Shown here one piece after another: positions 31,764-43,043 of a stretch of 64,000 nucleotides of DNA (positions are counted from its first letter, which is position 1; each line of letters opens with the position of its first letter). The position numbers and the translations under genes were made by a program. Source of the stretch: Phytophthora sp. 'mugwort' (taxonomy: Eukaryota > Oomycota > Peronosporomycetes > Peronosporales > Peronosporaceae); assembly GCA_033558025.1 (NCBI GenBank), contig JAUCEF010000008.1:1178001-1242000 (forward strand). Reading direction: 5' to 3'. The notes beneath the pieces were generated by a model. The model ran no database searches and was not told where the DNA came from. It saw nothing but the letters and a program-made list of their open reading frames with translations.

Positions 31764-32730
31764 TTAGCAGAGTACTAGGCATCTGTAACCAGCACTTACA
31801 ACCCCGTCAATCAAATGCCGTGCTGATATGGCTGAAGAAGTCCGCGCTTTCTTCGTCGCTACTGTCGTCCTGCGAATATCCGCCAGGACGACCGATTTGT
31901 TTTTGAGCCGCAAGCATACGACGCAGCCGCATCTTACGCTTCTCACGATAGCGCTTTTGCACTGCAAGTCGCTTGACCCGAGCGTCGTGCCCGATAACTT
32001 GTAGTCTCTTGAGATAGTTATCATACTGCACGCCATCTTCACTGCGCAAAGGAAGGATCCGAATATGAAAGTTCGTAAGGGCAACACACGCCCGGAAGAG
32101 CATGTCATAGTTGCCTCATCCCAGCGATATTTGCCCGAGTACAATGCCCAAAGCGTGTGCATTCGGCCAAAAGCGTTTTTGACAATGACTCTGTATGGGA
32201 GATGCGGTCGTTGGTTTGCACTTGCTCAAGCGTAAGCGTTCGTGGGGGCTGTTTTTGTGTGAAAGTCTTCACAAGACCTTGATAGCCTTTGTCTGCAAGC
32301 ACTGCCCAGGTCTCGGGGTACCGCTGGGCATGTTGGTTGTTTTGAAACGTCACGTCCGTGGCGTAGGGAGCACACGGGTAGTTCCGAAAGGTGTTGCCGC
32401 CAAGCACCAACGTCTCCATCGTGAACTTGTCCGCTGCCGATGCCACAAACTTGTCGTAAAGATACGGGGAGATCAACTCCACAAACGCCAGCATCATCTT
32501 CTGGAACGTGGCCGACTTGATCTTGAATACACTCGCCACCGTGTCCCATCGCCCACAGTGCTTTAGCGATGCTAAAAACATGAACAGCACATCTTTAGGT
32601 CGCTATATGAACTTGCGCCCCCTTTCAACATTCCAGTTCTCGCGGATGTGGCCATGAACATACACCCATAGACGCTCGAACTCGACAGGCGCGAAATTTG
32701 TCAGCTTCGCGACGTTCACGGAGTCCTTAT
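31764..32730 (-). pseudogene. PIF/Harbinger-type transposase remnant
   Basis: Minus strand, in order: FAPVEFERLWVYVHGHIREN (about 32700), LFMFLASLKHCGRWDTVASV (32590-), YATDVTFQNNQHAQRYPETW and AVLADKGYQGL (about 32370-32280), RISH, a frame break, RVIVKNAFGRMHTLWALYSG (about 32180-32130), then FRACVALTNFHIRILPLR (about 32100-32050) and a basic tail. The second Asp (ADKGYQG) is present, but the third catalytic position, normally Glu in a RVIVEN motif, is Lys. With two or more frame breaks the gene is inactive. Confidence 0.7.
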
Positions 32731-33525
32731 GGACGAAAGAGTGAAACACAGGAGGCGGAGGGTCGGCTTCGTCGTCAGAATGTCCGTGATGGACATTGCA
32801 ACGCTTTTACGTTGAGCTTGACGATCAGCATCAAGCTGCACCAACGTAGATACGCCTTGAGCAACGTCAGCAGCGGACAGCTGGCGGTCAGATATCCGGT
32901 CCGTGGTTCTTCAGGAGGGTGCCATAGTGCTCAGTGGAGTGCTAGTTAATTGAGAAATGAGGATTTCTTTTGGTGCAGTGGTCACACCGTCGCTGCGTAT
33001 AGAGTCCTGCCAACATCATTCGGTTAGCAGCAATTCTAGAATCTTAGGTTGAAATCCGGGGACTCGAATGTTCTCGACGCACCCAACAGTGTGTTGGCCT
33101 GTCCAGTCCAGTGTGATAATTTCCTGTGATTTGCGTCGAATGCAGACTGCAAGTCAAAATGTGAGCTAAAGGTCTAATGCACTGAATATCGATTGGAGAT
33201 TTCTTCGTACTGTACCACGAAAATTAGAGAAATTATGTGCTTCAATGCGCCCAATACTCCGCAACGCCGTCTATCCAAACTACGAATGAATACAGTGAGA
33301 GTCGGACCCGCTCGGGTGTAAGAAATCCGCTAAAGCTGGCTCACTTTCGTTGCCAGATACAGTACGGTAATGAAACTTTCGTTATGAAAGGGGAAAAGTC
33401 AACACTAACGTAACTTATGTAACAGTATCATGCGCGGCATGCTTTATGAATGTGGCGCAACGAATTGACTGATGGGTAATTTATGGTAACCAAACCTGGC
33501 GCGCGCGCTCGTCTTCTTTGGCTCG
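32731..33525. other. no gene seen
   Basis: Contains the likely decayed N-terminal part of the Harbinger ORF (to about 32900, minus) and otherwise featureless sequence. Confidence 0.4.
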
Positions 33526-33828
33526 TCAGAACTCTTCAACCTGACGCCAAACACCCGATCTAACGCCATCCCCCTTTGCGACGCGCTTGATATTACAGAC
33601 GTCTTTTTCGTGCTCGAGATAGCTGAGCTGATGTTTCTTCTTGGCGCCGCGTTGGCGCTCCATCTTACTAAATAGTTTGTACTGTCGGGTCGTCGATAAC
33701 TGGGTAAGTCGTCGATGCCTTCGACGTTTCCATTGGCGCAAAATCCTCTCGCATTCGACCTGCGCGCCGAACTCCGAACGACGAGAGCGAATGACGGATC
33801 CATCTTGTGCAAGCAGAATGAACGTCAC
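33526..33828 (-). CDS. hypothetical basic ORF
   Basis: 100-residue open frame starting MTFILLAQDGSVIRSRRSEF, with a strongly basic, helical middle (RILRQWKRRRHRRLTQ) and ending GDGVRSGVWRQVEEF. No recognised domain, no signal peptide, no homologue in the window. It could be a remnant of a larger gene or a chance frame. Confidence 0.25.
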   Translation of the reverse strand: MTFILLAQDGSVIRSRRSEFGAQVECERILRQWKRRRHRRLTQLSTTRQYKLFSKMERQRGAKKKHQLSYLEHEKDVCNIKRVAKGDGVRSGVWRQVEEF

Positions 33829-34228
33829 CTACTGCTAAAACAAGGAGTTGCTGTGTAATGCTTTTAAGCACTTAAAAGTGCAAAGACAACGGATACGATT
33901 GTAACACCGCCTACTATACTATTAGAATTCCGAATTGTTATATAGCATTTGGATATAAAAATGTGTGATACTATTTTGTCTTACTGTCAAATTTGTTGTA
34001 AATACAGTAGTAGTACTAGGGGAAAAGCCTTAGCAACGTATTACCTAAATACCGGTAGTAGCTCCTCTTACCAAGTTAGTAGCGGTATTACCGTTTTGTT
34101 TAACATTGTGTGGCAGGAATTTTTCGCTTACGCCAACGCTTCAAATTGAAATTGCGCGGCACGATCTTTACACAGACCTCTCTTCTAACTAGCTGACACA
34201 ACACGAATCAACCATCTTTCCCAGCAAC
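33829..34228. other. AT-rich spacer
   Basis: No coding signal; sits just before the hAT transposase remnant. Confidence 0.4.
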
Positions 34229-36436
34229 ATGGCGGAAGAATCTGACGAAGAACACCGTGCTTGCGGCGACGATCGAGCAACTGAAAGCAACCTCGGTCCT
34301 CCTTTGCATCCTGGTGGAGTGAGTTCGCGACCACCGTTCCGAGGTGGGCCTAACCAGGCAAGCAGCACCCCGATATAGTCTATAGTCTGCAATCACTGCT
34401 TCAAAAGCTGCGCCACGTGCAACCCAAGTAGAGCATGGTTCCTTACATAGTCCGTCAGTGTCCAAAGGTTCCACACGGAATCCGTGCTAAGTTCGCGCCG
34501 TTACCCGGCAAGCAAATTCGCGACGTAGCAGGCGATGTAGCGTCACCTAAACGGGCCCGGGTGGGGGATATCGACCAGGCATGACCCTCCCCATCCGCCA
34601 GGACCTATCCAGTGCTTTGCTCGACGAAGCGTACACGGAGGAGTGGGAGAATGTCAAGGTGGTGTTAGAGGGCGAAACTATTGTGGCGGTGGTGTGTGAT
34701 GGTTGGTCGGATTCTAACAGCGAGCGTATCGTGAACTCGTTAACTTCATGGTGGAGTCGCCATTTATTCGGCCAATAATTTCTTTTTTTGGTCCTCGATT
34801 CGAACACGAGACAACAAAAACACTGGAGAATACATGGCTGTTGCGCTGACCAAGTAATCGGTGAGGTTGAGACTGTCGTTGGCAAGGGATCTGTGTGTGC
34901 TGTGGTCACTGATAACGCTTCGAATATGTGCAATTCCTGGGAGCTGCTAATGGCAAAAATGCCGGCCCTAACCTGCAATGGATGCGCTGCACACACCCTC
35001 AATTTGGTGCTGAAGGACATGTTTGGAGTTAAGTACCTCGGTGATGTCCTCAAGTGCTGTCAGTGTCATTATGTTCGTCCGTAAGAGGCCTGCGCTGCTA
35101 TATCACTTCCGGGAGGTGCAATGACGACAAATGGGATCGCGCCAACGACGCCGCGCATTGGTTATTCCAGTCTCAACGAGATGGTACTCTAGTACCAACT
35201 GCATTTCCAGTCTTGTCCGAAATGAGGAAGTGCTGCGTGAAGTTATTGCGAACGAAATCTTACTGAATCGCAATGAGGTTGCTGAGGTGGAACTCAATCG
35301 GATAAAGGCAATCCTCGCCAATAGCAGCTTTTGGATGAAGGCCCGGCTGTTTTACGTTTAGTTCAACCTGTTGTCAATGCGCTGGGGCTCTTGAAAAAGA
35401 TGGATGCTGCCTTTCGATGGTCTATCATCATTTTCGAGAGCCACGCTACCATCGAGACTTCCGTGCGCAGAATGACGACTTCGAGGAAAATGTCTTCTCG
35501 AGCATCAAAGCAATTCTTCAAAAGCGGTGGGAGTCAATCAAGCGGGAGTATGTGCTTGCGGCTTTCTTGCTGAACCCATCCAAGTCTCGTGAAGACTTTG
35601 ATGGTAATGACTTGGACAACGCAGTCACAGCATGTGTTGTTGAGCTGGCTGTGGGCGTAGGCCTATCGCCGGGAGTAACAGCAATCACTTTTCGTGATGC
35701 TGTCATGAAGTTCATTCGCGCGAAGGATGGATGGTCACCGGAGAAATGGGAGCAGAGTTCGAGCTACACACCGCTCCATTGGTGAAGGCTTAAGAGTACC
35801 GATTTTGCTGTTCTCAGGGACTTCGCGACGCGTGTGCTGAGTATCCCAACGTCTTTGGCAGCAAGTGAGCGCTCGTGGAGTGTTCACTCTTTCATTCACA
35901 ACAAACGTCGGAATCGACTGAAGCCTGCTCGTGTAGAGACACTCGCCTTCTTGTACACAAATGTAGGTGAAAAAGACATCGACCAGTCAACTGCACTACA
36001 AGGACGACGGCGACGCAACCCCAACGAAAGCGACAGTGACAGCAGTACAGACGGCTATTTCAGTGATGAAGAAACGCAGAGAGCAGCCAGTCACCATCGC
36101 AATAACGACACCCGTGTGCGGGTTCACCAGGATAATTCAGCTGCGCGGCGATCTATGTTTGCTTCGACGCCAGCCGGCCACTCCCTTGACAACCAGAATT
36201 TGCGGTCAACGATGTCGCACGTGACCGCAGGTAAGAGACCCGCGCAGCCGACGTCGCGCCCGAGTACTGGTCAGATAAGATGCACGCATACTGATCTTCC
36301 GCTCTTCCAGACAACAGCTGCAGGAAGCGTATCCACGAGAGATGAATTTCATCTTCCACGCGCTGATGAAGGAACCAAGTGTGGCGGATCTACACCCATG
36401 CTGATAAATATTCTACTCCTATCCGAACGACAGTGA
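34229..36436 (+). pseudogene. hAT (BED zinc finger) transposase remnant
   Basis: From ATG 34229 (MAEESDEEHRACGDD) fragments follow hAT order in shifting frames. VCNHCFK...C is a BED finger (about 34390). VAVVCDGWSDSNSERIVNSL (about 34690) and GEVETVVGKGSVCAVVTDNA / SNMCNSWELL (34860-34950) are RNase-H-like core motifs with the D of 'TDNA'. CNGCAAHTLNLVLKDMFG is the conserved C-x-x-H block. The hAT C-terminal dimerisation domain is intact at 35834-35960 (LSIPTSLAASERSWSVHSFI). A low-complexity acidic/Arg tail continues to 36436. At least six frame breaks show old decay. Confidence 0.75.
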
Positions 36437-36630
36437 GGGGAAGCGTGCGCAGTAGAGGGATTCGAAGTCAGCAACGTTGATCGTGGTCTGCTCGCGTAAA
36501 TGAGCTCAATTCACTTAACGGATGTGCATTTAATAGCCGTATGCGTGTTATCTTCTGCTTTGCCGATCACAGATCTGGTTGCGTCTTCACAGAGGCGCCG
36601 CTGCTTCATCTTCGAATCAATCTAGTTCTG
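36437..36630. other. spacer
   Basis: Short region between the hAT remnant and the PPDK pseudogene; no feature seen. Confidence 0.4.
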
Positions 36631-37850
36631 CTAGTTGGCGCCCTTATTCCGTTTCAGAGCTGCATGACGCCACCATCGCGCATAGGATACAAACTTGTGC
36701 CCAACAATCTCGAAGAACTGGATCGACTGCGAGTCGCCGGCGTACTCAAGGAAGATGCCCAGATCGAGCTTCGGTCGCGTCGCGCGCTCCATGCCCAGCC
36801 GGACCAGCTCGCCCATGCCCTCCTGGTCCAGTGTCTCGAACGGGTCCTTCTCAATCGCGCCGTGCTTCACGTAGTGCGACATGAACTTGGCCTGCGCGTC
36901 GTCGCGAGATATGCCGAACGTCATTTGCGTCGGGTCGTTCATGCCGGACGAGGGGAATTCCGTCACCTTGGCCAACATGCCGACCTGCCGCGCACTGTGC
37001 GGCTCCTCGACCATATTTCCCACCTTGTAGTCAAACAACTTGCCGACCACGTCCTGCACGACCGCCTGGCCAGCCCCCACCTTCTGCCCCAGTTCCTCGA
37101 ACGAACTCACCAGCTGGATCACGATGTACGGGTGCACCGAGATGCCCTCGCTTGCCACCTTCATGGCCACTTCCGCGACGGCCTTCGCCTGCATCTCCGT
37201 GATGGCCGGGTATACGCTGCCCAGACGACGGCCACTCAGACCTATCATCGAGTTCGCCTCCTCCGAGCGCGGCAGCACCTCCGCTTTGCTGACCTACATC
37301 GCCTGCGCTACAGCTCATCCAGCTCACTGCCCTCGTGTTGCAGGTCCGGCACGGATGGTCTCGGGCAGCCGTCCGTGGTGCGAAAGGTCCCACGAAGTTG
37401 CCCTGCTTGAACGTGCACAGCACGTCCAGCGCCTCCTGTTGTGCCGAGGAGTCCAGCTCCACCGCATCGATCATGCGACGCACTGCGCCAAGCTGAAGAA
37501 CAAATGCTTAGTAGTCAGACCGATGCCCTGCGCGCCGTGCGCAATGGCCTCGCGGGGATTCTCGGGAGTGTCAGCCTTCGTGAACACCTCCTTGCGGCGT
37601 TGAGCGTCCGCCCACTTCATGAACTGCACCAATTCGCTGCTCATCGCAGCTTTCTGCAACTTCTTCTCGCCCTTAATCGCCCGCCGGTCGTGCCGTTGGC
37701 GCTGATGTAGTCGCCTTCCTGCAGCGCCGTCTCCGCGTCGCTGGACGTGTCTGCGCGCATCGTCTTTCTTTTTCGAGTCGACAGGCGGCTCTCTGCAGCC
37801 GCGCACGTACGGCTTGCACCAGCTACGGCAACTGTGCGAAGTCATGAGCC
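36631..37850 (-). pseudogene. pyruvate, phosphate dikinase C-terminal fragment
   Basis: The minus strand begins at the phosphohistidine domain: MTSHSCRSWCKPYVRGC retains the TSH of the catalytic GGMTSHAAVVAR motif, followed by FMKWADAQRRKEVFTKADTP and AHGAQGIGLTTKHLFFS (37640-37490). After frame breaks it goes on with RRMIDAVELDSSAQQEALDV, then SGRRLGSVYPAITEMQAKAV, VHPYIVIQLVSSFEELGQKV, TEFPSSGMNDPTQMTFGISR and LGIFLEYAGDSQSIQFFEIV. These are the PEP/pyruvate-binding barrel motifs of PPDK, which interconverts pyruvate and PEP. The ATP-grasp N-terminal half is absent, several frameshifts are present and the C-terminus is scrambled, so this is a dead partial copy, probably of an active PPDK elsewhere. 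Confidence 0.85.
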
Positions 37851-38221
37851 TTGCGCTGGAGCCTCAGGTCCGAGTATAAATGTCCGAATGTGAAAACATG
37901 TAGACAACAAAAATATTTCGTCCCAACCGAATATTTGTAAGGGAACAGGATTACCGCTCGGTAATAACCTCACTAATTACCGCTTCGTAGTTATTAGGAG
38001 TTAATCCCACGGTAATTAACATCACTAAGTAGTACGGAGCTTAATATTTTTTGAGTATAATTTTTTATTAGTCGGGTCTAGTAATAAAAATTAATATTAT
38101 TCGTATTGTGTACTTATTGTGAAGAATTGACTACTAACTAGAAAGTGCAGTATTACCCTTTGTGTAGCGGTACACAATCGCATCGAGCCGCACGTTTCTA
38201 ACAAGACACTTGACGATCGAA
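37851..38221. other. AT-rich spacer before COX20
   Basis: Very AT-rich (TTAATATT..., ACGGTAATTA repeats near 37950-38030). No gene. No clear Inr seen before the COX20 start. Confidence 0.45.
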
Positions 38222-38633
38222 ATGGCGTCTTCTTCCTCATCAACGGACGTGGTGCTCAAGAACCCTCCGTGCTTTCGCACCGGTCTCATGTGGGGCATTG
38301 GTGTAGCCTCCGTCATCGGCGCGCACCGCTTCCGCACCACTCGACTCATCCGATCGTCCTGTGACTGGGCCATTGGCGCCTTCGGGCTTGTCGGGGGCGG
38401 CACCTGGTAACATCGAAGTCTCACTTGGCCTAGTGCTCCCAACATCTCAAGTCAACTCACGATGTATCTGATGCCATTGCTGCAGGGTGTTTTGTACTGC
38501 CGCGTACCGTACTCGGGCGCGCCAAACCCGCGAGTTTATGGAAGTTATGAACAATCCAGAGCGCAAGGCCGAGGCCGAGCAATTCCTGCGCTCCAGGGTG
38601 CAGACACGACCTTCGGACAGAGAGAAGCAGTAA
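38222..38633 (+). CDS. COX20: cytochrome c oxidase assembly factor COX20
   Basis: Two exons, 38222-38406 and 38486-38633, with a 79-nt GT-AG intron (GTAACA...CTGCAG) splitting a Trp codon; the product is 110 residues. A Ser/Thr start is followed by NPPCFRTGLMWGIGVASVIG and HRFRTTRLIRSSCDWAIGAF, the two membrane spans with the intervening [R]TSR..RSCD motif that defines COX20/FAM36A. A charged Arg/Glu/Lys tail ends ...RPSDREKQ. COX20 is an inner-membrane chaperone for Cox2 maturation in complex IV assembly. The unspliced reading would stop right after the first exon. Convergent with the Rab gene. Confidence 0.8.
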
Positions 38634-39060
38634 ACTACTGGTAGATCAATACAGAGCTGCATGTACGCTGCGAGTTGTTAATATTTCGTGTCAGACGTCT
38701 GCTACAATCGGTTAAATATCGGCTTGTGCGCTCTGTTGGCCATGAGACTGACTACCCCCTTATCGGTAGTACTCCCTGATGTCTTCGCTCTGATTTTTTG
38801 TAGTTGATTTGCTGTAGTTGGTACGCGCTAGTGGCCACGAAAACGCACTCGGCTTGTCGCGCTTGCCTTCATGTCTGTCTGATACTCGCTTATGTCTTGG
38901 ATGGGTGCTGCTAAGTCGCCGCTGCCTCGTTCATTGCTGCGCCGAGTGAGACGGCGAGTCGGCATGCTTGTACAACCTCTGTTGTTGGTGCTTGGAAAGA
39001 GTATTCTTTAATCTTGATATCGGTGGCCTCGGACGGAGGACGGAGAAGAGCGATCGATCT
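38634..39060. other. intergenic between convergent COX20 and Rab genes
   Basis: Holds the 3' untranslated regions of both genes. No additional gene is recognised. Confidence 0.5.
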
Positions 39061-41040
39061 CTACTGAATGACGCAGTTTTCCTTGTGGCGTCTGCCAGCG
39101 AGCGTCTTCTCACGGTCCATTACCATCCTCTGTGTTAGCGTGGCTGCATAAAACGATACCGTAGTGCTGGCGTTAGAAGGACACTACACGTACAGCAAAA
39201 AGATCGCAAAAGCAGTAGCATGTACTCACGATTGACGCTGATCAGAAAGGCATCACGTGCAATAGTTTCAAGCGCGCCGTTCGTGTTCTCTGACGTCTTT
39301 GCACTCGTTTCTGCAGGTAGAAAAATGAAAAATTATCCCAGTTAGACCACATCCCTCACTACTCCAAACGGCGATAGAAGTATTTCGTCGACGTACCAAT
39401 AAATCGGCAGCCGTACTGGCTTGCAGCCGCTTGGCCTTCCTCCATCGACACTACGCGGTTAGGCAGATCGATCTTGTTTCCTACAAGCAGCATAGCAGGC
39501 ATCTGCGATGGCGATGAGTACTGCCGAATGTTATTCATCCAGTAGCCAACATCTGTGCATAATTACTATCAGTATAAACCATCTAGGTGACAACACACAA
39601 AGTTGCTATATCCAGTCACGTACTGTCGAAACTGCGCCTGTCGCTGACGTCGTATACGAGGACAATGCCATTTGCGCCCTTGTAATATGCTACAAGATAC
39701 CAAGACAAAAATCAAGCGTTAGAAATCCAAACTATCACAAGTACGTGACTGTAAAACATCACGCGTACTGGCAGTAATACGGTGGAAACGCTCTTGGCCT
39801 GCGGTATCCCAGATCTGGAGAGTGATCGCTTCATCCGCAACGTTAATGTGTCGGAGCTTAAAATCCACACTGCGGTAGGGCCAGGACAACCGTTAGTTCG
39901 ATCTGTCGGGCTATCATCTCAACAACAAAGCTCTACATACCCAGCAGTTGCCAGCATCGACTCGGAGAACTCGTCACCGGAAAATACACGCATCAAGCTG
40001 GTCTTACCGACGCCTGTAGTCCACAACAAACGTCACGTCCAGGTCAGTATTCCACGTATGTCGGCCCAGCTTTCACCATCGCACACAGCAAACGTACCGC
40101 TATCTCCTAGCAACAGCAACTTCAGTTTATGCCTCTTTTTGGGTGCCACGGGGGTCGCAACTGCTGTCACCTCGGTGGTCAATTTCTCTGCTCCCAATGT
40201 CGCCTTATTGTCAGCATTTCTCGGTGCCTCCACTTTCGCCCCTTCCTCCGAGTTGCCCAGCAACCTGGACGTGCTCTTAAACATCTTGTTCCTAAACAGC
40301 GAGGCCCGGACACTCAGCGAACTCCTCGCGGACAGTTTCTCGGCCTTAAGCTTGTGATCCTCCTCCTCCTCCATCTTCTTCTCCTCAAGCTGCTCCTCTG
40401 TGAGCTGCTCGCCTCCGTATCCTGATGAGGGCATGGGACTGTTGTCCACGGACAGCTGCAGCCCCTCGGACAACGCGTCCAGTGCAGCAGCAGACAGCGC
40501 GCCAGTGGGCTGCACCACCTCGACCTTCTTGACGCCCACGATCTTGCTGTCGTCCTGTAGCTTCGACACGTCCACGGGCGCCGAGCCTGCCAGGTAAATC
40601 TTGGACAGCGAAGCGGCACGCTTAGCCATGCTCTCTGGGTCCATGTCCTCCTCCTCTGTGTCCTCTGCAGCAGCTATTGAAAGGTTTCTGGGTGCCTCTA
40701 GCGCCGAGAACGAACAGCTGCGTCTCCTGGATCGCGCGGCACCGTCCTCGTTCCCGCCGACCTCACGCGAGCTGAAGCAACGCGCTCGCGAGCGTTTATC
40801 CGCGGTCTCTGCGGCGGGCAGGTCGTCGGCCAGCGTCTTGTCGCGCCGACGGATGTCTCCCTGGGGCTCGGTCTCGTCGTCCGCGAGGATGGAGCGGCTG
40901 CGCGTGCGGCCACGGCCTTGGACAGCCAGCTCCATCTCGCGTTCCCAGGCGAGCTGCGCCTCAGTTTCTGCCTCGGCCTGCTCGGCCGCCGAGAGTTCGC
41001 GCTGCATTGGGTCCGTCGCGCTCGCGGTGACTGTACTCAT
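39061..41040 (-). CDS. Rab-type small GTPase with long N-terminal extension
   Basis: Seven exons on minus: 41040-40098, 40013-39941, 39869-39769, 39689-39624, 39552-39397, 39310-39230, 39143-39061. All six introns are GT-AG and 71-86 nt, and the frame closes exactly to 500 residues. Residues 1-305 or so are low-complexity, rich in Arg/Ser/Glu/Ala and with a coiled-coil-like [20 protein letters not shown] stretch. The GTPase part has G1 GDSGVGKTS (split by intron 1), [21 protein letters not shown] and ETSAK, and Rab-type [16 protein letters not shown]. The C-terminus is CVIQ, a CaaX prenylation box, unlike the double-Cys end of most Rabs. Rabs direct vesicle traffic; the extension may bind partners or membranes. 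The subfamily (Rab8/10-like by feel) is not certain. Confidence 0.88.
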
Positions 41041-42260
41041 AGTAACTACTTATCCACAGGTACTGCCTTCACGCACAAGTGGCACAAAATGCGCTGAAGG
41101 GTAGAGCGCCTCAGCTTCTCTATTAGCTTGTGGCTTCTTCGAAAGAGGGGGGGACTCGGCCGCACCGCGACAGGTGGCCGATCAGGTTCAAAAAGAGTAG
41201 GCACTGGAAAAACGAGAAAAGTATGGTCAAATACACTATTTAATACGGGACATAGGAGAATATCGACCAATCACAGATGATAGACTGTGAAATAACATGC
41301 GTATGTTGTTGAATGGGAAGCGTGTGTAATGGACCACCGTTGGTAACCGAAAGGGCAGCATGTGCATGTCCAACGACAACCCTCAAAGTCCAGCGCGGAG
41401 CTTGTCAAGATATAGGAACAGCGATTGAAGGCAATGAACTGGCAGCTCTGTGATATACTAGTATCTCCATCGCCGATTGACCAGGAGATGGATGGAGGGT
41501 GACGAACGAGTGTAGTATTTTCTGTAGGCAAAATAGTGCACGAGAACCGGGACGTAAACAGCAATAATGACGATAAAATCCTTTGCACATCAGCGAACCC
41601 ACTCGAGGCGCTGTCAATGTTCTTGTTTAGGGTCGTTATCAAGCTTTGATGCCTCTCATTCCGAGATCTTTTCGCGCCGGACGATGTGTCAAATATCCAC
41701 GTCTCCTCTTCTTGTCTCTGTCGTCACTCGACGCCACGACCGACGTGGCAAGGCGGTTGACGACTCAAGGATCTTGACGTCGTTGTCACGTCTTGCTTGT
41801 TGCAATGATCGACAGTTGACGACGTCGTGAACACCTCAACCGCCCGTGCAACAACTGGATGCGTTAGTGTCGACGGGCCAGGCAGTAATGAATTCGTCAA
41901 AAAATAAGATATTTTTCAAGGTGGGACCATTACAGCCTGTGACTTGGTATCTCAGACATTTTCTCGTCATGTCAGGTCAACTCTACTGGGGGTTGCTCTC
42001 TTCTCTCACGATACTCTCCCGCGTTACAGCTTTGATGAGGTGTTTCATGTCATGCTACACGTATCATGATCTCCTGTGTTGAAGACGAGGACGTATTTTT
42101 AGTTATCCTCCAGTGCTTGGCTGTATAGCTTTTGCCCTCGACCCAGACAAGGCCGTAAATGAGATCGTGGTGCAAGTGGAAAGTCAAGCAGCGTATCACC
42201 CAGCGCCACACAAGTGCGCATCATCGAGCTTGGCATTTCTAGCCACACTTGGTCGCATAC
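41041..42260. other. intergenic region upstream of the Rab gene and of 42261
   Basis: Serves as upstream region for both the Rab gene (minus) and the gene at 42261 (plus). ORFs such as 41271-41642 (-) show no domain. GCATTTC (about 42232) before the 42261 gene is one base off the Inr consensus. Confidence 0.45.
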
Positions 42261-43043
42261 ATGCCTGCGAAAGCAGCTTTGGCGTCGACACCGTTCAAGG
42301 GCGAGACCTTTCCTCAGTACGTGCTCTATCGGTCTACCCGAGGCGGCTCCACGCGGCAGTGCATCACCATCGACATCGATACTCAAGTGCCTACAACGAA
42401 GCTGCTTCAAAGTCCAGCAACATTCCTGGCCGCAGCATCGGCACCCAAGCAAGAATTACCACTAACTCGCAGAGGTCGAATTGCCAGCACTGCCTTCAGA
42501 CGACCACTACCATCTCCCAGTCTACGACCATCGCTCTCCGAACAACTCAAGACCATTTCAAACGGAGCGCAGGCCATCACAGCTCAACTCACTACCACGT
42601 ACAACCTCACGGGGCATGCAAACGTACCAGCTCTCACGGCATTGAGCAGCTCTGACCGGACGGACCATCTTGCTATTGACAGCAAGGCTTTCCAGGCTAC
42701 CACCATCGGACTTAATGTCGGCAAACTTGAGTGTCGTTTCCCCTGCCCAGTCACCTTCTCGCTCGATCGCTGTACATACCTGTTTCAGCATCCATTTGAG
42801 GCCACAGAGGTGCTCATGATCATGTACTACCGGGATATGCTGTATGCATCCGTCAATATGACAGATTACAGCTTCCGTTTCCGCTTGTCACGAGTCCTGG
42901 AGCAGTTCGGCGACGACTACAACCCTGCCAACGCGCAACACTGGATCCGAATCGTCTTAGCAACCTCGAGCGAGGCTCACAAAGTCAAACTCTTTCTCGC
43001 AGGTCGTGGTGTCACTGACAAGAAGCGTGCCTTGCTCCTGTAA
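42261..43043 (+). CDS. hypothetical protein, probably real gene
   Basis: 260 residues without intron from ATG 42261 (MPAKAALASTPFKGETFPQY). The first ~150 residues are Ser/Thr/Pro/Arg-rich and disordered; the last ~90 look folded, with LECRFPCPVTFSLDRCTYLF, HPFEATEVLMIMYYRDMLYA and NAQHWIRIVLATSSEAHKVK. No signal peptide or membrane span is visible. I do not recognise the family. Position inside the housekeeping-gene island, intact frame and amphipathic C-terminus argue for a true gene. A start a few codons upstream at a non-ATG codon is not needed. Confidence 0.6.
   Translation: MPAKAALASTPFKGETFPQYVLYRSTRGGSTRQCITIDIDTQVPTTKLLQSPATFLAAASAPKQELPLTRRGRIASTAFRRPLPSPSLRPSLSEQLKTISNGAQAITAQLTTTYNLTGHANVPALTALSSSDRTDHLAIDSKAFQATTIGLNVGKLECRFPCPVTFSLDRCTYLFQHPFEATEVLMIMYYRDMLYASVNMTDYSFRFRLSRVLEQFGDDYNPANAQHWIRIVLATSSEAHKVKLFLAGRGVTDKKRALLL

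Noticed and set aside
36541..37410. 289-codon plus-strand ORF
   Set aside because: Antisense of the PPDK fragment, whose minus-strand motifs are unmistakable.
40601..41104. 167-codon plus-strand ORF
   Set aside because: Antisense of the low-complexity N-terminal exon of the Rab gene.
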